Source: Epilithonimonas zeae
GTDB taxonomy: Bacteria > Bacteroidota > Bacteroidia > Flavobacteriales > Weeksellaceae
Direction of reading: 5' to 3'
Length of the DNA stretch: 64,000 nt
NCBI RefSeq assembly: GCF_023278365.1
Contig: NZ_CP075338.1
Coordinates: 1,364,001 to 1,428,000, forward strand
Positions 7,018 to 15,777 of this stretch are shown here, one piece after another. The position numbers and the translations under genes were made by a program. How positions within the stretch are numbered: the first letter of the stretch is position 1; each line of letters starts with the position of its first letter. Below the pieces are notes generated by a model. The model was not told the origin of the DNA and did no database searches. It worked only from the letters and a program-made list of their open reading frames with translations.

Positions 7018-8286
7018 TTACATAATATTTGTACCGTCTGGAATAACCGCATTTTTCTTTATCACAACAATTCCATCCTTGATAGAGTGTGTGTCATAAT
7101 CGCCGTCCGGATGATGTTTTCCTCCGATGATTCTTACATTGTTTCCGATGTAACAGTTTTTGTCAAGAATAGCTTTATCAATATAACAGTATTTTCCGAT
7201 TCCCATACTCGTGATTCCATCTTTCTCATTTTGAGAAACTTGCTGAGCAGTTTGGTAATAGTCCGCACCCATTACATAGGAATTCACAATTGTTGAGCCT
7301 CTGTCAACTCTGGTTCTGTTTCCGATGATGCAATTCTCAATCTTATCTGCTAAAATGATACATCCATCGCCGAAAATCGTTTTGCTGACATACGAACCAT
7401 TAATCTTCGTTGGAGGAAGCATTCTCGCTCTAGTATAAATAGGATTAGAGCTGAATAAATTGAATTGAGGTAAATCCTGCGCTAAATCCAAATTAGCCTC
7501 ATAAAAAGACTCAATTGTTCCGATATCTGTCCAATAGCCATCATATTGATAACTTAAAACATTTAGATTTCCGATGGATGCTGGAATGAAATCTTTTCCA
7601 AAATCATCACCTTCATAATCGGCAAAAAGCTTTCTAAGCACATTCTTTGTAAATACATAGATTCCCATTGATGCTAGATATTCCTTACCTTGAGCTTTGC
7701 TTGCATCGCTAGTTTCAGAAGTCCAATCTGATAGAACATCCAAACTTGGTTTTTCTGTAAAAGCAGTAATATTGCCATCTTCATCTGCTTTCATAATCCC
7801 AAATCCAGTTGCATCTTTTGCAACTACAGGAATCGTCGCAATCGTAATATCGCCCCCTTTTTCTTTGTGGAAATCTATCATTTTCTTGAAATCCATCTGG
7901 TAAAGCTGGTCACCGGAAAGAATCAGAATATATTCATATTCATATTTTTCAAGATGCTTCATAGTCTGGCGAACCGCATCTGCCGTTCCCTGATACCAGT
8001 TTTCATTCTCTACATTCTGCTCAGCCGCCAAAATATCGACAAATCCTTTGCTGAAAATATCAAAGTGATAGGAATTCTTGATATGGGAATTCAGTGATGC
8101 AGAATTGAATTGCGTCAACACCAAAATCCTGTTAAGTCCCGAGTTGAGACAATTGGATATAGGAATATCGACCAAACGGTATTTACCAGCAATTGGAACT
8201 GCGGGTTTGGACCTCGTATAAGTCAAAGGGAATAATCTGCTTCCACGTCCACCTCCTAAAACGATAGAAATTACGCTTTCATTCAT
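7018..8286 (-). CDS. glgC: Glucose-1-phosphate adenylyltransferase
   Basis: Makes ADP-glucose from glucose-1-phosphate and ATP, the committed step of bacterial glycogen synthesis. 422 residues, the normal length. The N-terminus has the nucleotidyltransferase loop GGGRGSRLFPLTYTRSKPA, then DIPISNCLNSG; ILSGDQLYQMD contains the metal-binding Asp. The C-terminal third is the left-handed beta-helix with hexapeptide repeats (GDGCIILADKIENC, IDKAILDKNCYIG) that carries allosteric sites. Last gene of the glgBAC operon, 76 bp after glgA, followed by a terminator. Confidence 0.95.
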   Translation of the reverse strand: MNESVISIVLGGGRGSRLFPLTYTRSKPAVPIAGKYRLVDIPISNCLNSGLNRILVLTQFNSASLNSHIKNSYHFDIFSKGFVDILAAEQNVENENWYQGTADAVRQTMKHLEKYEYEYILILSGDQLYQMDFKKMIDFHKEKGGDITIATIPVVAKDATGFGIMKADEDGNITAFTEKPSLDVLSDWTSETSDASKAQGKEYLASMGIYVFTKNVLRKLFADYEGDDFGKDFIPASIGNLNVLSYQYDGYWTDIGTIESFYEANLDLAQDLPQFNLFSSNPIYTRARMLPPTKINGSYVSKTIFGDGCIILADKIENCIIGNRTRVDRGSTIVNSYVMGADYYQTAQQVSQNEKDGITSMGIGKYCYIDKAILDKNCYIGNNVRIIGGKHHPDGDYDTHSIKDGIVVIKKNAVIPDGTNIM

Positions 8287-8362
8287 AATATGTTTTTAGT
8301 TATATATATTTATTAAAGTTAATGATAGTTTTCAAATATTAAGCCAATGTTAACAAAAAAAA

Positions 8363-9769
8363 TTAGTAGTTATAGAGCTGGGAATAATTCTGTGCCGATT
8401 TCTCCCAAGAAAAATCAAAAGACATATTACTATAAATCAAACCTTTCATCAAATCTTTCTGGCTGTAAATATGCAGCGCTCTTTTTATGGCGTGAACAGC
8501 ATCTTCTGCACCAGCATTGGTAAAATTAAGTCCACTACCACCAGTCGAAATATCCTGAACCGTATCTCGTAAACCGCCTGTATATCTCACAATTGGAATG
8601 GTTCCATATCGCATAGAGTACATTTGGTTCAGTCCGCAAGGCTCAACCCGACTTGGCATTAGCAAGAAATCTGCCGAAGCGTAAATCTGATGAGACAAAT
8701 ATTCTTTATAACCCAAATCTATAGCAAAATTAATATTGAATTGATATTGCAATTCCTTCAGCCTGTTCTCGATTTGTGGGTTTCCGGAACCTAAGACAAT
8801 AATATTTAAGGAGCCATTGGTTTCCTGAATACTTTTTTCAACAATCTCTGGTAAAAGGTCAGCACCTTTTTCACCAGCAAATCGTCCTATGAAACCGAAA
8901 AGCGGAAGATTGGGATTGAGCCCATATTCTGCGCAAATGGCTTTTTTGTTTTCCCATTTTCCTTCTTCTGCATAATCTCTGTTGAAATTGAACTTCAGCA
9001 TATCATCTGTTTGCGGATCCCAAACTTCGGTATCAATTCCGTTGATGATTCCGAAAGCTTTTTGGCGTTCCTGATTCATCAATGGTTCAAGACCTTGAAA
9101 ACTGTAAAATAACTCTTCCAGATAACCACTAGAAACTGCATTGAAAGCATTGCAGGTTTTAATCATCGTAGCCATCGGATTGATTCTTCCGCTCCAATCC
9201 AATAATCCCGATTTTTGACCATCAAAATGGGGAAGAAAGCTGGACATCTGCCAATTCATACTGCCCTGATACTCACCATTATGAATGGTTCCGATGGTTT
9301 TGACACCTTTCAGGAATCGGAATTCATAACAATTATCTATCATAAAAGGGACTAATCCTGTATGATAATCGTGGCAATGTAAAACATCCGGACGGATCTG
9401 CATCGCACTCAGCCAATGCAAAACACCGTGTTGAAAAGCAATGAACTGCTCGCTCTCATCCCAATAGCCATAGACATTTTCTCTATCCAAAAGTCCCGGA
9501 ATTTTAACCAAATACAAATCAAAACCTAAAGATTTATCTTTCTCTTTGAAAACCTGAACCTGATACATATGGGAAGATTGATGAATAAAACCATCAAACA
9601 CAATATCGAAGTCGTGATTGTAGAAAAACGGTTTGTTGTACCAAGGCATTATCACGCTGGCATCCAATCCCATTTTGTTTTGATATTTGGGTAAAGCGCC
9701 CACCACATCCGCCAGTCCACCAACTTTTGCGACAGGATAACACTCCATAGAGAGATGAAATACTTTCAT
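8363..9769 (-). CDS. glgA: Glycogen synthase (ADP-glucose type, GT5)
   Basis: Transfers glucose from ADP-glucose to the non-reducing end of alpha-1,4-glucan. 468 residues, normal for GlgA. The N-terminus has the GT5 signature KVGGLADVVGALPK that binds ADP-glucose; HCHDYHTGLVPF follows at ~135. The second Rossmann domain has GFIGRFAGEKGADLL and the conserved SRVEPCGLNQMYSMRYGTIPIVRYTGGLRDTV region with the catalytic Glu. It lies 12 bp downstream of glgB, so translation and transcription are surely linked. Cytosolic. Confidence 0.95.
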   Translation of the reverse strand: MKVFHLSMECYPVAKVGGLADVVGALPKYQNKMGLDASVIMPWYNKPFFYNHDFDIVFDGFIHQSSHMYQVQVFKEKDKSLGFDLYLVKIPGLLDRENVYGYWDESEQFIAFQHGVLHWLSAMQIRPDVLHCHDYHTGLVPFMIDNCYEFRFLKGVKTIGTIHNGEYQGSMNWQMSSFLPHFDGQKSGLLDWSGRINPMATMIKTCNAFNAVSSGYLEELFYSFQGLEPLMNQERQKAFGIINGIDTEVWDPQTDDMLKFNFNRDYAEEGKWENKKAICAEYGLNPNLPLFGFIGRFAGEKGADLLPEIVEKSIQETNGSLNIIVLGSGNPQIENRLKELQYQFNINFAIDLGYKEYLSHQIYASADFLLMPSRVEPCGLNQMYSMRYGTIPIVRYTGGLRDTVQDISTGGSGLNFTNAGAEDAVHAIKRALHIYSQKDLMKGLIYSNMSFDFSWEKSAQNYSQLYNY

Positions 9770-9781
9770 ATATTTCTTAGT

Positions 9782-11728
9782 TTATTTTTTACGTTTCAGG
9801 AAATCTGCAATTTTAGATTTCTTTATTAGTTTACTTTGTTTCAATACCATACCTGATAAAGGTGGTAATTTTATAATGATTGAGTTCTTTCTGTTATTCC
9901 AGCCTTCATCTAATCTTTGGGAAATGACGGCTTCTACTCCGCTTCCGCTGTATTTTTCATCATCGGAATTCAGGATTACTTTCCAGTCTGTATTTTCATC
10001 TACGCCAATTCTGTAATCAAAACTATTGGGTGTTAAATTCAGAACAGTCATCAGAACTTCTTTGTCGTATTTGCTTTTTCTGAGATAGATAAAAATTGAG
10101 TTGTCTCTGTCATCGCCATCAACCCATTCATAACCATAAGGCGAGAATTGCAATTCGTACAAAGCAGGATGAGTCTTATATAAGAAATTCAAATCTCGTA
10201 CAAACTCCTGAAGATTTTTATGTACAGGATATTGAAGCAAATGCCAGTCAAGGGAACTTGTGAAATTCCATTCGTTGGTTTGGGCAAACTCGTCACCCAT
10301 AAATAATAATTTCGTTCCCGGATTTGTGAACATATAAACATACATTGCGCGGAGATTGGCAAACTTCTGCCATTCGTCACCCGGCATTTTGTAAATCAAA
10401 CTACTCTTTCCGTGCACTACCTCATCGTGAGACAAGGGCATCATATAATTTTCATTATACATATACGTGCTCGTGAAGGTGATTTTGTTGTGATGGTATT
10501 TCCTATGAATTGGATTTTCTTTAAAATAGTCCAAGGTATCGTGCATCCAGCCCATCATCCATTTCATTCCAAAACCGATTCCATCATCATGAACAGGCTT
10601 GGTTAATTTTGGAAAATCGGAGCTTTCTTCCGCAATGGTCTGAACATCCGGAAATTCTTTATAAACTGCTGTATTAAAATCCTGTAAAAACTGTTTCGCT
10701 TCCAGATTGACATTTCCACCATAGATATTAGGTTCCCATTCGCCATCGTTTCTTGAATAATCGAGATGAAGCATAGATGTTACAGCATCTACACGCAATC
10801 CATCAACGTGATAACGGTCTAGCCAAAATATTGCATTTGAAATCAGGAAAGATTTGACTTCGGGTCTTCCGTAATTGAAAATATAGGACTTCCAGTCGGG
10901 ATGAAAGCCTTTTCTCGGGTCTTCGTGTTCATATAAAAAAGAGCCATCAAAGCGGTGCAAGCCATTGGCATCTCCCGGAAAATGAGACGGAACCCAATCC
11001 AGAAAGACACCGATATTATTTTTATGAAGTTCAGAAATCAAATACATCAACTCCTGTGGTCCACCGAATCTGGAAGTTGCCGCGTAAAATCCCGTAATCT
11101 GATAACCCCAACTCGGGTCGTATGGATATTCCATAACCGGCATAAATTCTACGTGTGTAAAATTCATTGTTTTGAGATAGGGGACTAATTTGTCCGCTAT
11201 TTCGCCATAACTAATAAAACGTTCAGGATTATTTGGATCACGCATCCACGAACCTAGATGCATTTCGTAAACCGAAATTGGAGATTCGAGACTGTTGTAT
11301 CGCCAGCGTTTTTCCATCCATTCTTTGTCCTGCCACTCGTACCAAGTGGTGCAAACTGCAGAACCTGCCTGTAGAGCATTCTCAAAGCAAAGTCCATACG
11401 GATCCGCTTTTTCTAACAAAATTCCATCGGTTGTTCTGATGCCATATTTATAAACTTCACCAAAATCCAAGTCTGGGATAAAACCTTCCCAAATCCCAGA
11501 TTGATCCCAACGCCCAGCCAACTTGTGAGAAAAAGAATCCCAATTGTTGAAATTTCCCATTACAGAAACTTCTGTTGCTGTTGGTGCCCAAACGGCAAAA
11601 TAAACACCGGAAACTCCATCGACCTCCACTTTGTGAGAGCCGAACTTTTCGTAGAGCCTCGTGTGTTTTCCCGAACGGAAAAGATAAATATCAAAATCGG
11701 AGAATAGTGAGTATGGCAGAACCGACAT
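9782..11728 (-). CDS. glgB: 1,4-alpha-glucan branching enzyme (GH13)
   Basis: Introduces alpha-1,6 branches into glycogen. 648 residues. Residues ~40-130 form the N-terminal CBM48 (FAVWAPTATEVSVMGNFNNWD). The GH13 barrel follows with GLRVDAVTSML (nucleophile Asp ~314), TIAEESSDFP (acid/base Glu ~367) and PLSHDEVVHGK (third Asp). The C-terminal beta domain ends in a basic tail (KSKIADFLKRKK). First gene of glgB-glgA-glgC; no phosphorylase or debranching gene is in this operon, but a GH13 lipoprotein lies at 51416. Confidence 0.95.
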   Translation of the reverse strand: MSVLPYSLFSDFDIYLFRSGKHTRLYEKFGSHKVEVDGVSGVYFAVWAPTATEVSVMGNFNNWDSFSHKLAGRWDQSGIWEGFIPDLDFGEVYKYGIRTTDGILLEKADPYGLCFENALQAGSAVCTTWYEWQDKEWMEKRWRYNSLESPISVYEMHLGSWMRDPNNPERFISYGEIADKLVPYLKTMNFTHVEFMPVMEYPYDPSWGYQITGFYAATSRFGGPQELMYLISELHKNNIGVFLDWVPSHFPGDANGLHRFDGSFLYEHEDPRKGFHPDWKSYIFNYGRPEVKSFLISNAIFWLDRYHVDGLRVDAVTSMLHLDYSRNDGEWEPNIYGGNVNLEAKQFLQDFNTAVYKEFPDVQTIAEESSDFPKLTKPVHDDGIGFGMKWMMGWMHDTLDYFKENPIHRKYHHNKITFTSTYMYNENYMMPLSHDEVVHGKSSLIYKMPGDEWQKFANLRAMYVYMFTNPGTKLLFMGDEFAQTNEWNFTSSLDWHLLQYPVHKNLQEFVRDLNFLYKTHPALYELQFSPYGYEWVDGDDRDNSIFIYLRKSKYDKEVLMTVLNLTPNSFDYRIGVDENTDWKVILNSDDEKYSGSGVEAVISQRLDEGWNNRKNSIIIKLPPLSGMVLKQSKLIKKSKIADFLKRKK

Positions 11729-11918
11729 AGGTTAAGTATAAATGATGAATGATTAATTATAAATGATGACTTGTTAGCAATTATAATACCTTTACCAAGA
11801 TAGCGAAATAAATCGTTATAGCATTATAATAATTTTGTTAATAAGTATTAAAGTTGAGTACCTGTGGTAATAGAGCGTAGAATGCATTGTAAAAACTAAA
11901 TTTTAAATCTTTTTGATT

Positions 11919-12755
11919 TTATAAAAAATCTAACGGGCTCTTTACTTTTGCTTTGGAAACATCTGTGATTTGGGTATATATTTCTGTGGTTTTGATATTA
12001 TTATGCCCAAGCAATTCCTTTATTACCCTGATATCAGTACCATTTTCCAACAGATGTGTTGCATAAGAATGACGTAGCGTGTGAACCGATGCTGGAGAAG
12101 TTATATCTGCTTTTAGTAGAGCATTTTTCAGGATATTCTGTACACTACGCTCGGAATATTTTTCATTGGTCTGTCCTTCAAATAGAAAAGATTGAGGCTG
12201 ATAAAATTTGTAATATACCCTCAATAACTCTACCAGCTTGGGAGAAAGCATCACAACTCTGTCTTTTTTACCTTTAGCCTGCCTGATAAGAAGTACGTTT
12301 TCGTGTGTTTTGATGTCTGATATTTTCAGTTCCAAGACCTCACTAAGACGCAATCCACAAGAATAGATGGTGGTTAAAATTGCTTTGTGTTTAATATTTT
12401 CTGTAACGTCCAGAATCTTTTTCACTTCTTCCCTTGTGAGAAAATTAGGAAGTTTATGCTCTTTCCGTTTGGGATACAGATGTTTCAAATTGACGTTACG
12501 CAGAAATATCTCTTTGTAGAACTTGGTAATGGTAGCAATCATTGCCTTTTGATAAGACTGCCCCACTTTCTTTTTATTGACCAACCATATTATAAAATCT
12601 TCCAACTGCTGCTGGGTGATTTCCTCCGGATTGAATTTGGCCGAGACTTTTAAAAAGTATGCAAGATGCGATGTGTAGGTCTTTATACTTCTTTCCGCAT
12701 AACGTTGCAGGCGAAGAATGGTCACAAATTGCTCTGTAAGATTTGGGTTCATCAT
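11919..12755 (-). CDS. Tyrosine recombinase (integrase) next to a cassette array
   Basis: 278 residues. An N-terminal SAM-like core-binding domain (~7-85) is followed by the catalytic domain with the full set: R136 (GLRLSE), K163/K164 (KGKKDR), H225-x-x-R228 (HTLRH), H251 (LLGHNN) and Y260 (TEIYTQ). The chain resembles XerC/D and IntI, especially PASVHTLRHSYATHLLENG and IKELLGH, but has only ~60 residues between the active Lys and HTLRH, so the ~35-residue integron-integrase insertion is missing. It points away from three gene-plus-inverted-repeat units starting 131 bp upstream, like intI in an integron. A role in moving those units is inferred. Confidence 0.9.
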   Translation of the reverse strand: MMNPNLTEQFVTILRLQRYAERSIKTYTSHLAYFLKVSAKFNPEEITQQQLEDFIIWLVNKKKVGQSYQKAMIATITKFYKEIFLRNVNLKHLYPKRKEHKLPNFLTREEVKKILDVTENIKHKAILTTIYSCGLRLSEVLELKISDIKTHENVLLIRQAKGKKDRVVMLSPKLVELLRVYYKFYQPQSFLFEGQTNEKYSERSVQNILKNALLKADITSPASVHTLRHSYATHLLENGTDIRVIKELLGHNNIKTTEIYTQITDVSKAKVKSPLDFL

Positions 12756-12874
12756 TTGTTTTTTTTGCGTTTATCCAAATATAGAAAAAAAATAAATAAA
12801 TCGTTTACAGCTGATTAACTTAAATTAGAAAAAGGATAAGCGCAAGTTTATATGTCTTGTATTGACGCAATGCG

Positions 12875-12882
12875 TAGATTTG
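12875..12882 (+). promoter_or_regulatory. -7 box TAGATTTG pointing into the cassette array
   Basis: Exact match to TAnnTTTG, three bases before the GTTAGC core at 12886 and 48 bp before the first cassette gene. A weak TTG at 12857-12859 could be the -33 element, but the 15-base gap is short. In an integron this would be the Pc position; that role is inferred. Confidence 0.4.
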
Positions 12883-12885
12883 GAT

Positions 12886-12898
12886 GTTAGCGGCAAGC
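12886..12898 (+). other. Candidate primary attachment site (attI-like core GTTAGC)
   Basis: GTTAGCGGCAAGC at the integrase-proximal edge of the array has the same GTTAGC core as the right end of element 2 (GTTAGCTA at 15121) and is the reverse complement of GCTAAC at the left ends of elements 1 and 3. Unlike those elements it has no partner forming a long inverted repeat, which is what distinguishes attI from attC in integrons. Function is inferred from position and sequence only. Confidence 0.45.
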
Positions 12899-12929
12899 AA
12901 TCCAAAACTACTATCAAAACAGAACACTG

Positions 12930-13748
12930 ATGAATGAACTAAAATCCTACGAAAGTTTCGATGAACTTGAAGAACAAAACATATATTGGACAGACAGTAA
13001 AAGTGTATTTTATCGAAACTTTCAAATAAAAAGTGCTGACTTAGAAAGTTTTGAGCATTTTTTTGGTGTTTGGGCAAAGGACAAAAGAAATTGTTATTCA
13101 GGAGCAACTAAACTTAAAGACGCTGACCCAAACACGTTTTCTGCATTAAATATGACTTATGCAAAAGACAAAGAAAATGTTTGGGTTTTGGCAGGGGTAA
13201 TTAATGATGCTGACGCAAATACTTTTGAAATCTGTGATAGTGGGCAACATTCTTTAGGAAAGTCATTAAAAAGAATTAATGACCGAAAATTTCTACACGA
13301 AAGTTTTGTTCCTTATGGCTTTGGACGTGATAAAAATAATGTTTATTATTATGACTTTCAGGGAAAAGGAAAGATTGTAAAAAAAGCTAACGCTGAAACT
13401 TTTGTATCACTTAATGACAGTTATTTTGGACACGACGACAAGTGTGTTTTTTGTGGAATTTCAGTTATACCAAAAGCAAATCCAAAAAGTTGGGAAAAAT
13501 TTAAAGAGAATTATTTTTACTCAAAAGATAGGACAAACGTTTTCTATTTTAACCGACAAATAAAAGATGTAGATGTTGATACTTTTGAAATTGTAGAACT
13601 GCCAAGAATTACAGGAACTGCAAAACAATATGCTAAAGATAAATTTACGGCTTATTGGAATGACCGTAAAATTAGCTTTGCAGAATTAAACAAAGAAATA
13701 GAAGAAGCAAAAATATATTACGATAAAATGATAGAACTTCTAAAATGA
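12930..13748 (+). CDS. DKNYY-repeat protein (first cassette)
   Basis: 272 residues built from repeats of about 30-45 residues with the DKNYY signature: AKDKENVWV, GRDKNNVYYYDF, SKDRTNVFYFNRQIKDVD, each followed by A/VDxxTFE. DKNYY-family proteins are common in Bacteroidota and often sit near polymorphic toxins as putative immunity or accessory proteins; the precise role is unknown. It has no signal peptide. The gene lies between the attI-like core and inverted-repeat element 1, so it forms a complete single-gene unit. It has no own promoter box that I can see. Confidence 0.8.
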   Translation: MNELKSYESFDELEEQNIYWTDSKSVFYRNFQIKSADLESFEHFFGVWAKDKRNCYSGATKLKDADPNTFSALNMTYAKDKENVWVLAGVINDADANTFEICDSGQHSLGKSLKRINDRKFLHESFVPYGFGRDKNNVYYYDFQGKGKIVKKANAETFVSLNDSYFGHDDKCVFCGISVIPKANPKSWEKFKENYFYSKDRTNVFYFNRQIKDVDVDTFEIVELPRITGTAKQYAKDKFTAYWNDRKISFAELNKEIEEAKIYYDKMIELLK

Positions 13749-13756
13749 CATTAGCC

Positions 13757-13895
13757 TGCCGCTAACAAGGGTTTTGCAATAATGGGGCGAAACTGCAAAG
13801 TTCAACGGTAGTTCTTCGGTTCAACTTTAGTGCAAAATTGAAGATTTGTGCTTCGATTGCCCCACCATCGCAAAGGCCCCGAAACGTTTGTGGCA
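13757..13895. repeat. attC-like inverted-repeat element 1
   Basis: Ends TGCCGCTAAC (13757-13766) and GTTTGTGGCA (13886-13895) are inverted copies at 8 of 10 bases. A second arm, TTTGCAATAATGGGGC (13773-13788) and GCCCCACCATCGCAAA (13859-13874), pairs at 13 of 16; all three mismatches become G-T wobbles on the bottom strand, so that strand folds better, as in integron attC sites. The middle holds GGTTCAACTTTAGT (13818-13831). Length 139 bp. Confidence 0.7.
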
Positions 13896-13927
13896 ATTTT
13901 ACAGAAGCCCGAACATAAATGTATAAA

Positions 13928-14989
13928 ATGGCAAAAAAGAAAAAAAAGCTTCCGAAAAATTTTGATGAATTAATCAAAGAAAATAACATCGACAATCTCA
14001 AAAAAGTATTTGATACTTGTGAATTAGATGCAAGAGGTGGTTACGGAAAAGCAACCGCTCTTAGTTTTTTCAATGTTCCTGATGCTCTTGTTCGCTGGTT
14101 GGTAGAAAATGGAGCAGATATTGAAGCCGTAGATGATTACCAACGAACAGCACTTCATCAACACACAATGGCTCGTAGTGGCAAGATTGCAATACTCTTA
14201 GAACTTGGAGCAAAAGTAAATGCTATGGATAAATATGGCGACACACCTTTGCATTTTGCAGCAGGAAGCAGTTTTAATGTTACTTCTGTAAAAAAATTGA
14301 TTGAATACGGTGCTGATACCAATGCGCTAAATGCAAATAGACTTACACCACTCGAAAGAGCTTTAAGCCGTGCAAATAACCTCGACATTGTAAATTTGGT
14401 AGAAATATCCAAAATCTTATTGGAAAATATAGAAATAACTCAAAAAATGCAGGATCACATTACTCATATTGGAGAAAACTTTGAGTTTCACCGTGAAAAA
14501 TTCAATAAAGATTATCTGCAGGAAACAGACGAAGCGCTTAACAAACTTTACAATATATACAAAGTTCAACCTGTAAAAAAACGTATTATGCACGATTGTG
14601 TATCACCAATTACAGTAAATGGAACAACTTGGCAAAAACAATTTGAGGAATTATGGGAACTTCTTATTCCATCAAACGGAAGTGCAAAAAGTGTACAAGG
14701 AGAAGTTGTGCGAATTTCCGGTAAAGTACGAGACGAAATATATAGAAACGGTAGCGGGAATTGGAATATTGATTTCAAAAAAATGTTGGACGCATTTCTT
14801 GTGCATTTATCTTCGAGTAATGCTTTATCAGCTAACGAACTTGAAAAAGCAAATTCACTGGTACAAAATATCCGAAAAAATGGAGATGCCGAAACGGAAG
14901 AACTTAACTATTTATGTGAACTTGCTACAAAATGGACACTTCTTAACCCAACACCAATTTTACTTGACAAACCAAATTACAAAAGATAA
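13928..14989 (+). CDS. Ankyrin-repeat protein (second cassette)
   Basis: 353 residues from MAKKKKKLPKNF. Residues ~45-160 hold ankyrin repeats: ALVRWLVENGADIEAVDDYQRTALH, KVNAMDKYGDTPLHFAAG, KLIEYGADTNALNANRLTPLE. The C-terminal ~190 residues are helical and unrecognised (WQKQFEELWELLIPSNGSAKSVQGE). Ankyrin proteins bind other proteins; in such islands they are often immunity proteins, but no toxin is nearby. An ATG nine bases earlier (13919) is an alternative start. It lies between elements 1 and 2, 33 bp after the first. Confidence 0.8.
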   Translation: MAKKKKKLPKNFDELIKENNIDNLKKVFDTCELDARGGYGKATALSFFNVPDALVRWLVENGADIEAVDDYQRTALHQHTMARSGKIAILLELGAKVNAMDKYGDTPLHFAAGSSFNVTSVKKLIEYGADTNALNANRLTPLERALSRANNLDIVNLVEISKILLENIEITQKMQDHITHIGENFEFHREKFNKDYLQETDEALNKLYNIYKVQPVKKRIMHDCVSPITVNGTTWQKQFEELWELLIPSNGSAKSVQGEVVRISGKVRDEIYRNGSGNWNIDFKKMLDAFLVHLSSSNALSANELEKANSLVQNIRKNGDAETEELNYLCELATKWTLLNPTPILLDKPNYKR

Positions 14990-14994
14990 AAAAC

Positions 14995-15128
14995 TACCTA
15001 GCAAGGGTTTGGCAAATGAAAAGCTTAAATACTTTAATTGAGCATTTTTGCGAGGTTCAACATTAGTAACTCTGTTTAATTTTTTATGCTAAAATCTTAG
15101 GTTCCGGCAACCCCCGAAACGTTAGCTA
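14995..15128. repeat. attC-like inverted-repeat element 2
   Basis: Ends TACCTAGC (14995-15002) and GTTAGCTA (15121-15128) are inverted copies at 6 of 8 bases. The left side continues AAGGGTTTGGC as in element 1, and the right side is preceded by CCCGAAAC as in element 1. GGTTCAACATTAGT (15054-15067) differs from the element 1 core by one base and lies at the same distance from the left end (52 bp) and almost the same from the right (54 against 55 bp). Confidence 0.7.
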
Positions 15129-15151
15129 TAATGCCACAAAATGCGAACAAA

Positions 15152-15775
15152 ATGAACAATATCCAAATAAACAAAATTAAAGAATATGAGAAAAGTACAA
15201 ACATTAGGAAAATTAGTTTTATTTCTTTATTTCTGTGTTTGGCGATTGTTTTACCTCTTGGATTTTATATTCTTACAATAAATGAAGCACTCCCGTTTAA
15301 AAACGTAGATAGTGAAAGCTTTGACAGCAGAATGAAAGACAGTTTTTTATTCGCATTTATATTATTTGGATGCTTATTGCTTTTAATTGGACCTTTTGTC
15401 TTTATAATAAACAATATGTTTAAGAGATATTTAAAATTTATTAGAACTCTTAATGTGGATGACGCTGAAAAACTATTATCTCTGAATGAAAAAGAAAATT
15501 TTATTTATAAATATATGCCATCATATATAGTAAAAGAAAATACAATTACATTCTTCACTATGTTTCATCAAAATACGATAAATTTTAATGATATTATCAG
15601 TATTGAAGTTAGACAAATATTCCATAAAGGATATAAGGCTTTTGTTGTAATTAAAACATTAAACAATAAGTATTCTTACACTTTATCCGGAAACTCATTT
15701 AAGGTTAGAAATTTAATAACCGAAGCTTTGACAGCTAATCCTAAAATAATTAATAATGAAAACTGGAATTATTAG
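15152..15775 (+). CDS. Membrane protein, two-helix (third cassette)
   Basis: 207 residues from MNNIQINKIKEYEK. Two hydrophobic segments (FISLFLCLAIVLPLGFYIL and FLFAFILFGCLLLLIGPFVFI, read as approximate spans ~23-45 and ~75-100) are followed by a cytosolic domain of about 100 residues with strands typical of a PH-like fold (NTITFFTMFHQNTINFNDI). No family was recognised. An in-frame ATG at 15131 overlaps the conserved right flank of element 2, so I prefer 15152. The gene lies between elements 2 and 3. Confidence 0.7.
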   Translation: MNNIQINKIKEYEKSTNIRKISFISLFLCLAIVLPLGFYILTINEALPFKNVDSESFDSRMKDSFLFAFILFGCLLLLIGPFVFIINNMFKRYLKFIRTLNVDDAEKLLSLNEKENFIYKYMPSYIVKENTITFFTMFHQNTINFNDIISIEVRQIFHKGYKAFVVIKTLNNKYSYTLSGNSFKVRNLITEALTANPKIINNENWNY

Positions 15776-15777
15776 CA

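Noticed and set aside
11773-11778. GTTAGC downstream of the recombinase gene
   Set aside because: Single six-base word with no inverted partner and no GGTTCAAC core; not enough to call a site.
14619-15041. 140-codon plus-strand frame overlapping the ankyrin gene and element 2
   Set aside because: Out of frame with the ankyrin gene and covering the inverted repeat; no domain pattern.
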